This document shows positions 1 to 9,570 of a stretch of 64,000 nt of DNA, piece by piece. The position numbers were made by a program, and so were the translations under genes. This DNA is from Pseudorhodoplanes sp049324435 (GTDB lineage Bacteria; Pseudomonadota; Alphaproteobacteria; Rhizobiales; Xanthobacteraceae), in assembly GCA_049324435.1 (NCBI GenBank), contig JBMOOQ010000053.1, positions 94,286-158,285 on the forward strand. The letters run 5' to 3'. Below the pieces are notes generated by a model. That model was not told the origin of the DNA. It saw only the letters and a list, made by a program, of their open reading frames with translations, and made no database searches. How positions within the stretch are numbered: position 1 is the first letter of the stretch; the number at the start of each line of letters is the position of its first letter.

Positions 1-1322
1 CAGGTGCCAAGGATGACGGCCTTCGCTTCGCGGCCGAGGCTGCTAAGGCGGGTGCCGTGGCGATCCTTGCCGAGCGCGGCGGACCTTCGGCCGGCATTCC
101 GCTGGTCGTTGTACCCAACGCGCGTCGCGCGCTGTCACTCGCTGCGGCGAAGCTCTATCCGCGCCAGCCCGCAACCGTCGCGGCCGTCACCGGCACCAGC
201 GGCAAGACCTCAGTTGCGGCCTTCACGCGCCAGATCTGGGAGGCGGCCGGACATGCGGCCGCCAGCATCGGCACCATCGGCGTGGTATCGCCGAAAGGGG
301 AGACCTATGGGTCGCTGACCACGCCGGACCCGGCCGCGCTGCATCGCATGCTCGACGAACTGGCCGGCGAAGGCGTCACACATCTCGCGATGGAAGCGTC
401 CTCACACGGCCTCGACCAGCATCGCCTCGATGGCGTCCGCGTCTCGGCCGGCGGCTTCACCAATCTCAGCCGCGATCATCTCGACTATCACCCGGATCTC
501 GAAGCCTATCTGCGCGCCAAGCTGCGGCTGTTCGAGGCTGTGATCGTTGCCGGCGGAACGGCCGTCATTTCCGCGGATCATCCGGAATCGAAACGGGTGA
601 TCGAGGCGGCCTCGAAGCGTGGCTTGCGTATCTTCACGGTCGGTCGTGACGGCGACGCGATCCGGCTTGAGAAGAGCCGCATCGACGGCTACGCGCAGAA
701 TCTCACGCTAGAATTCGAGCGGCGCAGGTATGAAGTGAACCTGCCACTGGTGGGTGAGTTCCAGATCGAGAATGCGCTGGTCGCCGCCGGGCTGGCGATT
801 GCCACCGGGACGCCGGCCGATGTGGTCTTTGCTGCGCTGGAGGATCTGGAAGGCGCCAAGGGCCGGCTGGAATTTGCCGGACAAAAGTCCGGCGCGCCCG
901 TCTTCATCGATTACGCGCACAAGCCGGATGCGCTTGCCAAAACACTGGAGGCATTGCGCCCCTATGTGAAGAAGCGGCTGTTCGTTGTGTTCGGCTGCGG
1001 CGGCAACCGCGATACCGGCAAGCGGCCGATCATGGGCGCCATCGCCGCGGAAAAAGCCGAGCGCGTCATCGTCACCGACGACAATCCGCGCAACGAAGAT
1101 CCGGCCGCGATCCGTGCGGAGATTCTGAAAGCCGCGCCCGGCGCTGTCGAAATTCCCGACCGCGGCGAAGCGATCCGGCGGGCCATCGCGGAATTGGATA
1201 GCGGTGACGTACTGGTGATCGCCGGAAAGGGCCATGAAAGTGGCCAGATCGTCGGCGACCGGGTATTGCCGTTCAGCGATCATGAGGTGGTTGCGGCGGC
1301 GTTGGGGGGACGAAACGGATGA
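1..1322 (+). CDS. murE: UDP-MurNAc-tripeptide synthetase MurE, 5' end cut by window edge
   Basis: Cytoplasmic Mur ligase that adds the third stem-peptide residue (meso-diaminopimelate) to UDP-MurNAc-L-Ala-D-Glu in peptidoglycan synthesis. The frame is open from base 3, so the first roughly 60-70 residues lie outside the window; a GTG at 57 is internal (the preceding residues GAKDDGLRFAAEAAKAGAVA fit the MurE N-domain). The ATP-binding loop TGTSGKTS follows at about codon 62, and near the C-terminus is DNPRNEDP. The DNPR motif is the known meso-A2pm specificity signature, as expected for a Gram-negative. The stop overlaps the murF ATG by four bases (ATGA), so the two are probably translationally coupled. 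Identity is secure; only the start is missing. Confidence 0.97.
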   Translation, partial: GAKDDGLRFAAEAAKAGAVAILAERGGPSAGIPLVVVPNARRALSLAAAKLYPRQPATVAAVTGTSGKTSVAAFTRQIWEAAGHAAASIGTIGVVSPKGETYGSLTTPDPAALHRMLDELAGEGVTHLAMEASSHGLDQHRLDGVRVSAGGFTNLSRDHLDYHPDLEAYLRAKLRLFEAVIVAGGTAVISADHPESKRVIEAASKRGLRIFTVGRDGDAIRLEKSRIDGYAQNLTLEFERRRYEVNLPLVGEFQIENALVAAGLAIATGTPADVVFAALEDLEGAKGRLEFAGQKSGAPVFIDYAHKPDALAKTLEALRPYVKKRLFVVFGCGGNRDTGKRPIMGAIAAEKAERVIVTDDNPRNEDPAAIRAEILKAAPGAVEIPDRGEAIRRAIAELDSGDVLVIAGKGHESGQIVGDRVLPFSDHEVVAAALGGRNG

Positions 1323-2758
1323 GCGCCAAGGCGCTATGGACTGTAGACGCGATGGCCGAGGCCATGCGCGCGCGCCCTGAAGGTCCTTTGCCTCAGGCAG
1401 TGGGCGGCATATCGATCGACAGCCGCACGCTGACGCCGGGCGACGCCTTCTTCGCAATCTCCGGCGACAACCGCGACGGCCATGCCTTTGTTGACGCCGC
1501 GTTGAAGGCCGGTGCCGGGCTTGCCGTGGTGTCGAACGCGAAGCGCGATACGGTTCCCGCCGATGCGCCGTTGCTGGTCGTTGACGATGTGCTGGACGCC
1601 TTGCGCAATCTCGCGCGAGCGTCGCGTGCGCGGCTCAAGGGCAAGGTCATTGCGGTGACCGGTTCCGTCGGCAAGACCTCGACCAAGGAAGCGTTGCGGC
1701 TCGTGCTCTCGCGCGAAGGCGAGACCCACGCGTCGGCCGCGTCCTACAACAATCACTGGGGCGTGCCGCTGTCGCTTGCGCGCTGTCCCGCCGACGCGCG
1801 TTTCGCCGTGTTCGAACTCGGCATGAATCACGCGGGCGAAATCGGCCCGCTGTCACGGATGGTGCAGCCGGATATCGTCATCATCACCACGATCGCACCG
1901 GTGCATTTGGAGCATTTCGCTTCGGTCGAGGGTATAGCGGATGCCAAGGCGGAGATTTTCGAAGGGCTGGCCGAGGACGGCATCGCGATCCTCAATCGCG
2001 ACAACGACTATTTCAATCGTCTGTGCGACCGCGCGCTGGATGCGCGCGTTTCGCGCGTCGTATCGTTCGGCGAGGAAGCGGGCGCCGACGCTCAGCTGAT
2101 CAAATGCGCGCTGCAGCCAGATGTCTCGACCGTGCAGGCCCGCATTCTCGGCGACGACGTGACCTACAAGCTTGGCGCGCCCGGCAAGCATCTGGTGATG
2201 AACTCGCTCGCTGTTCTCGCGGCAGCGAAACTCGCCGGCGCGGACCTCGCCATTGCGGCGCTCGCGCTCGCCGATCTTCAGCCGGCAAGCGGACGCGGAA
2301 CCCGGATTGCTTTGGAAATGCCCGGCGGAAGCGCGCTTCTGATCGACGAGAGTTACAATGCGAATCCGGTGTCGATGGCGGCCGCGATCGCGCTCCTAGG
2401 CCAGGCGGAGCCCGGCCCGCGCGGACGGCGCATCGCCGTGCTGGGCGATATGCTCGAACTTGGCACGCAATCGGGCGAACTGCATGCCTCGCTGGTGAAA
2501 CCCATATTGGATCATGCGGTCGATCTGGTGTTCTGCGCCGGTCCCGCGATGCGAAATCTGTGGGAGGCGCTTCCCTCCAGCCGCCGGGGCGGCTATGCAA
2601 ACGACTCCACGGCCCTCGAACCGCAGGTGCTCGACGCGGTCTCGGGCGGCGATGTCATCATGATCAAGGGCTCCTTCGGCTCGAAAATGACTCCCATCGT
2701 CAAGGCGCTGCAGCGCAAATATGCGCCTCGCGCCACGATGGATGCAGTGCAGGGTTGA
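1319..2758 (+). CDS. murF: UDP-MurNAc-tripeptide--D-Ala-D-Ala ligase MurF
   Basis: Last cytoplasmic Mur ligase; it joins D-Ala-D-Ala to UDP-MurNAc-tripeptide using ATP. At 479 residues it has normal family length. The P-loop TGSVGKTSTKE lies near residue 115, followed by the conserved SYNNHWGVP stretch and, later, the NESYNANP-like DESYNANPVS motif and a C-terminal Mur ligase domain with VLGDMLELG. The ATG overlaps the murE stop (ATGA). The mraY start follows after 7 bases. Part of the dcw operon; no separate promoter was seen. No oddities. Confidence 0.97.
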   Translation: MSAKALWTVDAMAEAMRARPEGPLPQAVGGISIDSRTLTPGDAFFAISGDNRDGHAFVDAALKAGAGLAVVSNAKRDTVPADAPLLVVDDVLDALRNLARASRARLKGKVIAVTGSVGKTSTKEALRLVLSREGETHASAASYNNHWGVPLSLARCPADARFAVFELGMNHAGEIGPLSRMVQPDIVIITTIAPVHLEHFASVEGIADAKAEIFEGLAEDGIAILNRDNDYFNRLCDRALDARVSRVVSFGEEAGADAQLIKCALQPDVSTVQARILGDDVTYKLGAPGKHLVMNSLAVLAAAKLAGADLAIAALALADLQPASGRGTRIALEMPGGSALLIDESYNANPVSMAAAIALLGQAEPGPRGRRIAVLGDMLELGTQSGELHASLVKPILDHAVDLVFCAGPAMRNLWEALPSSRRGGYANDSTALEPQVLDAVSGGDVIMIKGSFGSKMTPIVKALQRKYAPRATMDAVQG

Positions 2759-2765
2759 CCGCCGC

Positions 2766-3854
2766 ATGCTCACCTGGCTTGCCGACTTTTCCGACTCCTT
2801 CCAGGCTCTCAATATTTTTCGTTATATCACCTTCCGCACCGGCGGCGCGCTGATGACGGCGGCTCTGTTCATGTTCATTGCCGGATCGCCGATCATCGAC
2901 TGGCTGCGTGCTGCGCAAGGCCGAGGCCAGCCGATCCGCGAGGACGGACCGCAATCGCACCTGAAGAGCAAGATCGGCACGCCGACCATGGGCGGCCTGA
3001 TGATCATCTTCGCTGTGACGGTCTCCACCATTCTGTGGGCCAATGTCTACAATCCTTATGTCTGGATCGTGCTTGGCGTCACCGTCGCGTTCGGCATGAT
3101 CGGGTTCTATGACGATTATCTGAAAGTCACCAAGCAGCAGGCCTATACGGCGTTTTCCGGCAAGCTGCGGCTCACCGCCGAAACGATCGTGGCGATCCTC
3201 GCCTGTCTCGCGATCTCGCAGCTCGGACGGCCGGCCTTCGCGACTTCGCTCGCCTTCCCGTTCTTCAAGGACCTGATCGTCGATCTCGGCTGGTTCTTCG
3301 TCGTATTCGGCGCCTTTATCATTGTCGGCGCAGGCAACGCGGTAAACCTCACAGACGGTCTCGACGGGCTTGCGATCGTGCCGGTGATCATCGCGGCGCT
3401 GAGCTTCGGCATGATTTCGTATCTCGCCGGCAACGCGCTGTTCGCCGATTATCTGCAGATCCACTATGTCGCCGGCACCGGCGAACTTGCGGTGCTGTGC
3501 GGTGCGGTGATCGGGGCGGGGATCGGCTTTCTCTGGTACAATGCACCGCCAGCCTCGATCTTCATGGGCGATACCGGCTCTCTGGCGCTCGGCGGCCTGA
3601 TCGGCACCATCGCGGTCGCGACCAAGCATGAGATCGCGCTCGCGATCATCGGCGGGCTGTTCGTGCTCGAAGCGGTATCGGTCATCGTGCAGGTGGTTTC
3701 GTTCCGGCTGTTCGGCAAGCGGGTGTTCCGGATGGCGCCGATCCATCATCACTACGAGCAGAAGGGCTGGACCGAGCCCCAGATCGTGATCCGGTTCTGG
3801 ATCATCTCGATCATGCTGGCGCTGATCGGACTATCGACGCTGAAGCTGCGATGA
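2766..3854 (+). CDS. mraY: Phospho-MurNAc-pentapeptide transferase MraY
   Basis: Integral membrane enzyme that transfers phospho-MurNAc-pentapeptide to undecaprenyl phosphate to form lipid I. The 362-residue product is mostly hydrophobic, with about ten predicted membrane segments. Family signatures are visible: GFYDDYLK at residues 113-120 (catalytic Asp pair), NLTDGLDGL at 194-202, FMGDTGSLALGG near 280 and PIHHHYE near 325. An in-frame ATG exists 45 bases upstream, inside murF, but the start at 2766 (MLTWLADF) matches the usual MraY N-terminus and length. The stop overlaps the murD ATG (ATGA). Confidence 0.97.
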   Translation: MLTWLADFSDSFQALNIFRYITFRTGGALMTAALFMFIAGSPIIDWLRAAQGRGQPIREDGPQSHLKSKIGTPTMGGLMIIFAVTVSTILWANVYNPYVWIVLGVTVAFGMIGFYDDYLKVTKQQAYTAFSGKLRLTAETIVAILACLAISQLGRPAFATSLAFPFFKDLIVDLGWFFVVFGAFIIVGAGNAVNLTDGLDGLAIVPVIIAALSFGMISYLAGNALFADYLQIHYVAGTGELAVLCGAVIGAGIGFLWYNAPPASIFMGDTGSLALGGLIGTIAVATKHEIALAIIGGLFVLEAVSVIVQVVSFRLFGKRVFRMAPIHHHYEQKGWTEPQIVIRFWIISIMLALIGLSTLKLR

Positions 3855-5221
3855 TCCCGGTCACCACCTTTGCCGGCAAGACGGTCGCGGTGTTCGGCCT
3901 CGGCGGTTCGGGGCTTGCGACCTGTCACGCGCTGATTGCCGGCGGGGCAACGGTCATTGCCTTCGACGACGATGCCAAGAAGGTGGCGCAGGCGAGCGAG
4001 GCGAAGGTTGGCACTGCCGACCTGCGCAAGATCGACTGGAAGACGATCGCGGCGCTGATCCTGACACCCGGCGTGCCGCTGACGCATCCGGAGCCGCACT
4101 GGTCGGCGAAGCTCGCGCAGGCTGCGGGCGTCGAGATCATCGGCGATATCGAATTGTTCTGCCGCGAGCGCCGCGCGCACGCGCCCAATGCGCCGTTTGT
4201 CGCCATCACCGGCACCAATGGCAAGTCGACCACCACCGCGCTGATCGCGCATCTGCTTCGTCACGCCGGCCGCGACGTGCAGATGGGCGGCAATATCGGC
4301 GTGCCGGTGCTGCAGCTCGAACCGCTGTCGCCGGAGCGGCATTACGTGATCGAGTGCTCATCCTATCAGCTCGATCTCGCGCCCTCGATCGATCCGACTG
4401 TCGGCATCATGCTCAATGTCACGCCCGATCATATCGACCGGCACGGCAGCATTGAGCATTACGCGGCAGTCAAGAGCCGCATCCTCGGCCGCGCGAAGGT
4501 CCGCATCGTCGGCGTCGACGACGACTACGGGCGCGGCATGGCCAAAAGCCTCGCAGCGATGCAGCGCGAGGTGGTGCCGATCTCTATCAACCGCATCGTT
4601 CCGCACGGCTATGTCGGCGGCGAGCGCAACATCTACCGCACCGGCGGCAGCGAGGCGGAGGACATCGCCGATCTCACCGGCATCGGTTCGCTGCGGGGCA
4701 GCCACAACATGCAGAATGCGGTCGCGGCGGTCGCGGCGTGTTCGGCTCTCGGCGTCGACGACAAGACCCTGCAGGAGGGGTTGCGCACGTTTCCAGGTCT
4801 CGCCCATCGCATGGAGGAGATCGGGAAAAAAGGCGCGGTGCTGTTCATCAACGATTCCAAGGCGACCAATGCAGACTCCGCCGCCAAGGCGCTCGCGTCC
4901 TTCGACAATATCTACTGGATTGCCGGAGGCCTGCCGAAGGAGGGCGGTATTGCCAGCCTTGCCGAATTCTTCCCCCGTATCCGCAAGGCTTATCTGATCG
5001 GCAAGGCAGCATCTGAATTCGCGCAGACGCTCGACGGCCATGTGCCCTACGACATGGCCGGCACGCTCGATGCCGCACTGGATCATGCGGCGCGTGACGC
5101 ACTGGCCTCCGGCAAGCCCGCGGTGGTTCTGCTCTCGCCGGCATGCGCGTCGTTCGACCAGTTCCCAAATTTCGAGGTGCGGGGCAACCGGTTCCGGGAG
5201 CTCGTGCAGGGGCTTCTTTAG
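3851..5221 (+). CDS. murD: UDP-MurNAc-L-alanine--D-glutamate ligase MurD
   Basis: Cytoplasmic ligase adding D-glutamate to UDP-MurNAc-L-Ala. The 456 residues cover an N-terminal Rossmann-like UDP-binding domain (VFGLGGSGLA at 14-23), the central ATPase domain with P-loop ITGTNGKSTTT at 119-129, and a C-terminal domain with NDSKATNADSAAKAL and the LLSPACASFDQF segment typical of MurD. It overlaps mraY by four bases. Downstream is a 194-base gap with a palindromic repeat before ftsW. Confidence 0.97.
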   Translation: MIPVTTFAGKTVAVFGLGGSGLATCHALIAGGATVIAFDDDAKKVAQASEAKVGTADLRKIDWKTIAALILTPGVPLTHPEPHWSAKLAQAAGVEIIGDIELFCRERRAHAPNAPFVAITGTNGKSTTTALIAHLLRHAGRDVQMGGNIGVPVLQLEPLSPERHYVIECSSYQLDLAPSIDPTVGIMLNVTPDHIDRHGSIEHYAAVKSRILGRAKVRIVGVDDDYGRGMAKSLAAMQREVVPISINRIVPHGYVGGERNIYRTGGSEAEDIADLTGIGSLRGSHNMQNAVAAVAACSALGVDDKTLQEGLRTFPGLAHRMEEIGKKGAVLFINDSKATNADSAAKALASFDNIYWIAGGLPKEGGIASLAEFFPRIRKAYLIGKAASEFAQTLDGHVPYDMAGTLDAALDHAARDALASGKPAVVLLSPACASFDQFPNFEVRGNRFRELVQGLL

Positions 5222-5223
5222 GT

Positions 5224-5358
5224 ATCCCGGACGCGCTGCAGCGCGTAGCGCAGCGAAGCGTGCTTCGCAGATCCTGGATCCATTCACCCGAGAGCGCCTG
5301 TCAAAGTGGGCGCCGGTTCTGCGGCGCACCGTTGCACGATGCGCCGCGCCCGGGACAC
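5224..5358. repeat. Palindromic intergenic repeat between murD and ftsW
   Basis: The gap begins with ATCCCGGACGCG and ends with CGCGCCCGGGAC; these ends are inverted repeats matching 10 of 12 positions. The interior is rich in GCG/CGC inverted segments (GCAGCGAAGCGTGCTTCGC and GTTCTGCGGCGCACC). The composition resembles the element downstream of ddl in this window, so both probably belong to one family of miniature intergenic repeats common in Bradyrhizobium-like genomes. A role in transcript ends or mRNA stability is inference. Confidence 0.6.
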
Positions 5359-5415
5359 CAGTCCGTTAATCAAACCTAAACCCCGACAGGTGAGTTTGAG
5401 CGATCGGGGGGCCTT

Positions 5416-6579
5416 ATGATCTCGCGCACGCAGCTCACGCCATTCGCGGTCTGGTGGTGGACCATCGACCGCCTGCTGCTCGCAGCGCTCGGCGCATTAA
5501 TGCTGGCCGGGATCATCCTGCTGCTCGCGGCCAGTTCGCCGGTTGCGACCAAGCTCGGCCTCGATCCGTTCCATTTCGTCAACCGGCAGATCCTCTATCT
5601 GATCCCGGCTGTCGCCATCATGCTCGCCACGTCGCTGCTGTCGCCGCAGCACATCCGGCGGCTAGCACTCGTTGTGTTCGTCATCAGCATGGTGCTGCTG
5701 GCCGGTACGCTGGTCTTCGGCACCGAGATCAAGGGCGCGCGGCGCTGGATCGTGCTGTTCGGCGTCAACATTCAGCCGTCCGAATTCGTAAAACCCGCCT
5801 TCGTGATCCTGATTGCCTGGCTGTTCGCGGAATCGGCGCGCAAGCCCGACATGCCGGCGAACACCATCGCATTCGCTCTGCTCGGTTCGGTCGTCACGCT
5901 GCTGATGATGCAGCCGGACGTCGGCCAGACCATGCTCATCGCCATGGTCTGGGGCGCCCTGTTTTTCATGTCGGGCATGCGGCTGATCTGGGTCGCCGGG
6001 CTCGCCGGCACCGCGATGGCCGGTCTCGGCGCAGCTTACGTTACGGTGCCGCATGTGGCGCGCCGGGTGAAGCGCTTCCTCGACCCGTCGTCGGGAGACA
6101 CGTTCCAGGTCGACAACGCGGTGGAATCGTTCCTGCGTGGCGGCTGGTTTGGGCAGGGGCCGGGCGAGGGTACGGTGAAGCGCATCCTGCCGGACAGTCA
6201 TGCCGACTTCATATTCGCGGTCGCGGCCGAGGAATTCGGCATCGTGCTGTGCCTGATCGTGGTGGCGCTGTTCGCCTTCATCGTGATCCGCGTGCTGTCG
6301 CGCGCGATGGCGGCGCAGGATGCGTTCGCGCGCTACGCCGCATCGGGGCTGGCGATCCTGTTTGGCACCCAGTCCGCGATCAACATGGCGGTCAATCTCC
6401 ACCTGATCCCGGCCAAGGGCATGACGCTGCCATTCATTTCCTATGGCGGGTCATCGCTGCTCTCGCTCGCCTATGGCATGGGCATGGTGCTGGCGTTGAC
6501 CCGGGAAAGGCCGCGGGCCGAGCAATTCGGCCGGCATGGCGCGAAGGGGCTTGGCGGGCTGATGCCGGCTCGCGCCTGA
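5416..6579 (+). CDS. ftsW: Lipid II polymerase / division protein FtsW
   Basis: SEDS-family membrane glycosyltransferase that polymerises lipid II at the division septum with its partner FtsI (whose gene would lie upstream of this window). The 387-residue product is highly hydrophobic with about ten membrane spans. The SEDS hallmark PSEFVKPAF follows GARRWIVLFGVNIQ, and conserved GGWFGQGPGEG and FISYGGSS motifs lie in the second half. The ATG is preceded by GGGGGCCTT. It sits between murD and murG as in most alphaproteobacteria. Confidence 0.95.
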   Translation: MISRTQLTPFAVWWWTIDRLLLAALGALMLAGIILLLAASSPVATKLGLDPFHFVNRQILYLIPAVAIMLATSLLSPQHIRRLALVVFVISMVLLAGTLVFGTEIKGARRWIVLFGVNIQPSEFVKPAFVILIAWLFAESARKPDMPANTIAFALLGSVVTLLMMQPDVGQTMLIAMVWGALFFMSGMRLIWVAGLAGTAMAGLGAAYVTVPHVARRVKRFLDPSSGDTFQVDNAVESFLRGGWFGQGPGEGTVKRILPDSHADFIFAVAAEEFGIVLCLIVVALFAFIVIRVLSRAMAAQDAFARYAASGLAILFGTQSAINMAVNLHLIPAKGMTLPFISYGGSSLLSLAYGMGMVLALTRERPRAEQFGRHGAKGLGGLMPARA

Positions 6580-6632
6580 CAGGCGAAATGAGGGCGCTTC
6601 TGTATTCTCAAATCGCCCTCTAAAGTGGCTTC

Positions 6633-7754
6633 ATGACCGAAGGCCAGACCATCCCCCCTTCCAATATGCTCGTCATGGTCGCCGCCGGCGGGACCGGCGG
6701 ACATCTGTTTCCCGCGGAATCGCTGAGTGCGGCGCTGGCGAAACGCGGCATAGGCACCGTGCTTGCGACCGACAATCGCGCGGCAAAATACAGCGAGCAT
6801 TTCAAGGCGATGGAGGTGGTTCCGAGCGCCACCTTTCGCGGCCGCGACCCGATCTCGATTCTGAGCACCGGCGCGACTCTGGCCTATGGGCTGTTCAAGG
6901 CCCTGCTGATGGTGCGCAGGGTGAGGCCATCGGTCGTAGTCGGCTTCGGCGGATACCCGTCGGTGCCGCCGGTCTTCGCCGCGAGCTTGCTCAAAATCCC
7001 GACCGTGCTGCATGAACAGAATGCGGTGATGGGGCGGGCCAATCGTTTCCTTGCGTCGCGCGTCAGCGCGATTGCGACCGGCTTTGCCGGCGTGACCGAC
7101 AAGGACAAGGCGCTCGCAATCAAGACCACCTGCATCGGCAATCCGCTGCGGCCGGCAGTGCTGGCCGCGACGGGAACGCCCTATCCGGCGATCGAGGCGA
7201 ATGGGCCGCTGAAGCTGCTCGTATTCGGCGGCAGCCAGGGCGCGCGCATCATGGCCGACATCGTGCCTCCCGCGGTGGCAAAGCTTCCGCCGCATCTGCA
7301 GATGCGGCTGCGGATCGTCCAGCAGGTCCGTGCGGAGGACATGCCGCGTGTGCGCGACATCTACACGCGCGCGCAGGTCGCGCACGAGATCGCGCCGTTC
7401 TTCGCCGATCTGCCGGCACGCATGGCGGCGAGCCATCTCGTAGTGTCGCGGTCGGGTGCTGGAACCGTAGCGGAATTGTCGGCGATCGGGCGGCCGGGCA
7501 TTCTGGTGCCACTGCCGCATGCCCTGGATCAGGATCAGGCGGCAAATGCGGCGGTGCTGGAAAAGGCCGGCGGTGCCATTCGTATTCTGCAGAAGGATTT
7601 TACGCCGGACCGCCTAGCCGCCGAAATCGACGGACTGGCGGCCGATCCGGACCGGCTTGCCACAATGGCGGACCGTGCCAGGGGCATCGGCGTGCTCGAT
7701 GCCGCCGACCGGCTGGCCGATCTGGTGTTGAAAATCGCCCGGGTTGCGGCTTAG
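6633..7754 (+). CDS. murG: UDP-GlcNAc:lipid I GlcNAc transferase MurG
   Basis: Peripheral membrane glycosyltransferase (GT28) that converts lipid I to lipid II. The 373-residue protein has the N-terminal GGTGGHLFPA loop at residues 19-28, FGGYPSVPP, HEQNAVMGRAN, the second-domain loop FGGSQGAR and SRSGAGTVAEL, then the nucleotide-sugar binding stretch LVPLPHALDQDQAANA. All are diagnostic of MurG. Slightly longer N-terminus than E. coli MurG, otherwise ordinary. Confidence 0.97.
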   Translation: MTEGQTIPPSNMLVMVAAGGTGGHLFPAESLSAALAKRGIGTVLATDNRAAKYSEHFKAMEVVPSATFRGRDPISILSTGATLAYGLFKALLMVRRVRPSVVVGFGGYPSVPPVFAASLLKIPTVLHEQNAVMGRANRFLASRVSAIATGFAGVTDKDKALAIKTTCIGNPLRPAVLAATGTPYPAIEANGPLKLLVFGGSQGARIMADIVPPAVAKLPPHLQMRLRIVQQVRAEDMPRVRDIYTRAQVAHEIAPFFADLPARMAASHLVVSRSGAGTVAELSAIGRPGILVPLPHALDQDQAANAAVLEKAGGAIRILQKDFTPDRLAAEIDGLAADPDRLATMADRARGIGVLDAADRLADLVLKIARVAA

Positions 7755-7780
7755 GACTTTGTCTGCGAGGGGGAAATGTC

Positions 7781-7847
7781 GCTCGCCCCGCAAAAGCGGG
7801 GACCCAGATGCCACAGATGCTGGATTCCCGCCTTCGCGGGATTGAGC
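7781..7847. repeat. Double-hairpin intergenic repeat between murG and murC
   Basis: Two short perfect hairpins lie in tandem: CCCCGCAAAAGCGGGG (7786-7801) and TCCCGCCTTCGCGGGA (7826-7841), separated by the linker GACCCAGATGCCACAGATGCTG. This two-stem arrangement, with a GGACCCA...CTGGATTCCCGCC core, recurs through many rhizobial genomes as a dispersed repeat. It is distinct from the elements after murD and ddl. Confidence 0.7.
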
Positions 7848-7883
7848 GGATGAACCGATGAACTGCAATCCGGGGAATAGCCG

Positions 7884-9287
7884 ATGAAATTGCCGCGCGA
7901 TCTAGGCTCGATCCATTTCGTCGGGATCGGGGGTATCGGCATGAGCGGGATTGCCGAGGTGCTGGCCAATCTCGATTATACCGTGACCGGTTCGGACGTG
8001 GCGGAGAGCGCGAACGTCAAGCGGCTGCGCGAGAAGAACATCAAGGTTACGGTCGGGCATGACGCAAAGAATGTCGAGGGCGCGAGCGTCGTCGTCGTGT
8101 CGTCGGCAATCAAGCGCGACAACCCCGAGCTGATTGCCGCACGCGCCAAGCGATTGCCCGTTGTGCGGCGCGCCGAGATGCTGGCCGAATTGATGCGGCT
8201 GAAATCGGCGGTTGCGATTGCAGGTACCCATGGCAAGACGACGACAACATCAATGGTTGCGACGCTGCTCGACGCGGGCGGCCTCGATCCGACCGTGATC
8301 AATGGCGGCATCATCAATGCCTATGGTACCAATGCGCGGCTCGGGGCCGGCGAGTGGATGGTGGTCGAGGCCGACGAATCCGACGGCACGTTCCTGAAAC
8401 TGCCGGCCGATATCGCGATCGTCACCAATGTCGATCCCGAACACCTGGATCACTTCAAGACCTTTACCGCAGTGAAGGAAGCATTCCAGGCCTTTGTCGA
8501 GAATGTCCCGTTTTACGGTTTCGCGGTGATGTGCACCGATCATCCCGAGGTGCAGGCTCTGGTCGGCCGTATCGAGGACCGCCGTATCATCACCTATGGC
8601 GAAAATCCGCAGGCCGATGCGCAGCTGATCGATCTCGAACACAAGGGCGGCATGTCACGCTTCTCTGTGGTGTTCCGCGGCCGCGACTCGCAGCCCGATC
8701 ATGTGATCGCCGATCTCACGCTGCCGATGCCGGGACGCCACAATGCGCTGAATGCTACTGCGGCGATCGCGGTCGCGCACGAGCTTCTGGTGCCCGACGA
8801 TACGATCCGCAGGGCGCTTTCGGGGTTCGGCGGCGTCAAGCGGCGGTTCACTCGCACCGGCGAATGGAATGGTGTGACCGTAATCGACGATTACGGACAT
8901 CATCCCGTCGAGATCAAGGCGGTGCTGCGGGCGGCGCGCGAATCCGCCGAGGGCCGCGTCATCGCGGTGGTGCAGCCGCATCGCTATACGCGGCTGAAAG
9001 AATTGTTCGAGCAGTTCTGTACCTGTTTCAACGATGCCGACGCGGTGATCGTCGCCGAAGTCTATTCGGCAGGCGAAACGCCGATTGAAGGCATCGATCG
9101 CGACCACCTGGTCATGGGTATTCGCGCGCGCGGCCATCGCAATGTCACGGCGCTGCCCGGCTCCGAACAGCTCGCCTCGATGATCCGCGGCATTGCCAAG
9201 CCCGGGGACATGGTGGTGTGCCTCGGCGCGGGCAACATCACGCAATGGGCCTATGCGCTGCCGGGCGAGTTGCAGGCGCTGGGGTGA
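7884..9287 (+). CDS. murC: UDP-N-acetylmuramate--L-alanine ligase MurC
   Basis: First of the four Mur ligases; adds L-alanine to UDP-MurNAc. The 467-residue protein shows the N-terminal Rossmann motif FVGIGGIGMSGIAE at residues 12-25, the P-loop AGTHGKTTTT near 113, EADESDGTF, NVDPEHLDHF, and in the C-domain VIDDYGHHPVEI and QPHRYTR. Length and motifs are typical. It is followed by a toxin-antitoxin pair before murB, which is unusual for this cluster. Confidence 0.97.
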   Translation: MKLPRDLGSIHFVGIGGIGMSGIAEVLANLDYTVTGSDVAESANVKRLREKNIKVTVGHDAKNVEGASVVVVSSAIKRDNPELIAARAKRLPVVRRAEMLAELMRLKSAVAIAGTHGKTTTTSMVATLLDAGGLDPTVINGGIINAYGTNARLGAGEWMVVEADESDGTFLKLPADIAIVTNVDPEHLDHFKTFTAVKEAFQAFVENVPFYGFAVMCTDHPEVQALVGRIEDRRIITYGENPQADAQLIDLEHKGGMSRFSVVFRGRDSQPDHVIADLTLPMPGRHNALNATAAIAVAHELLVPDDTIRRALSGFGGVKRRFTRTGEWNGVTVIDDYGHHPVEIKAVLRAARESAEGRVIAVVQPHRYTRLKELFEQFCTCFNDADAVIVAEVYSAGETPIEGIDRDHLVMGIRARGHRNVTALPGSEQLASMIRGIAKPGDMVVCLGAGNITQWAYALPGELQALG

Positions 9288-9345
9288 TAAACTTGCGGCA
9301 CGGAACGCAACAATCTAAATTGAATGGCCAGCGTGGAGTTCGCCG

Positions 9346-9570
9346 ATGAATGATGTTCTTGAAGCGCAACTGATGCAGCTTTCGGCGGTCGAGAAGATCG
9401 AATTGATCGCAAAGCTTTGGAACAGCATCGACGACAACGATCCGGCGGCAGACGTAACGCCTGAGCAACTCGCAGAGGCGAGGCGGCGGATGGAGGATCA
9501 CCGCCGCGACCCGTCTTCGGCTATCCCGATTGATGAAGTCATCGCTCACCTCCGATCCCGGCTTTCATGA
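9346..9570 (+). CDS. Antitoxin of addiction-module (TIGR02574-like) family
   Basis: Short acidic protein of 74 residues resembling the family of putative addiction-module components that pair with RelE/ParE toxins: a helical start LEAQLMQLSAVEKIELIAKLWNSI-like segment, then a linker and a C-terminal stretch ending in IDEVIAHLRSRLS. It is expected to neutralise the toxin encoded directly downstream and perhaps autoregulate, although no clear DNA-binding fold can be seen. Its stop overlaps the toxin ATG by four bases. The pair lies between murC and murB in the same orientation as the cell-wall genes. Confidence 0.82.
   Translation: MNDVLEAQLMQLSAVEKIELIAKLWNSIDDNDPAADVTPEQLAEARRRMEDHRRDPSSAIPIDEVIAHLRSRLS

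Noticed and set aside
5454..6623. 389-codon frame overlapping ftsW on the same strand
   Set aside because: It is a +1-frame shadow of ftsW, Arg/Ala/His-rich and without membrane segments, while the ftsW frame has all SEDS motifs.
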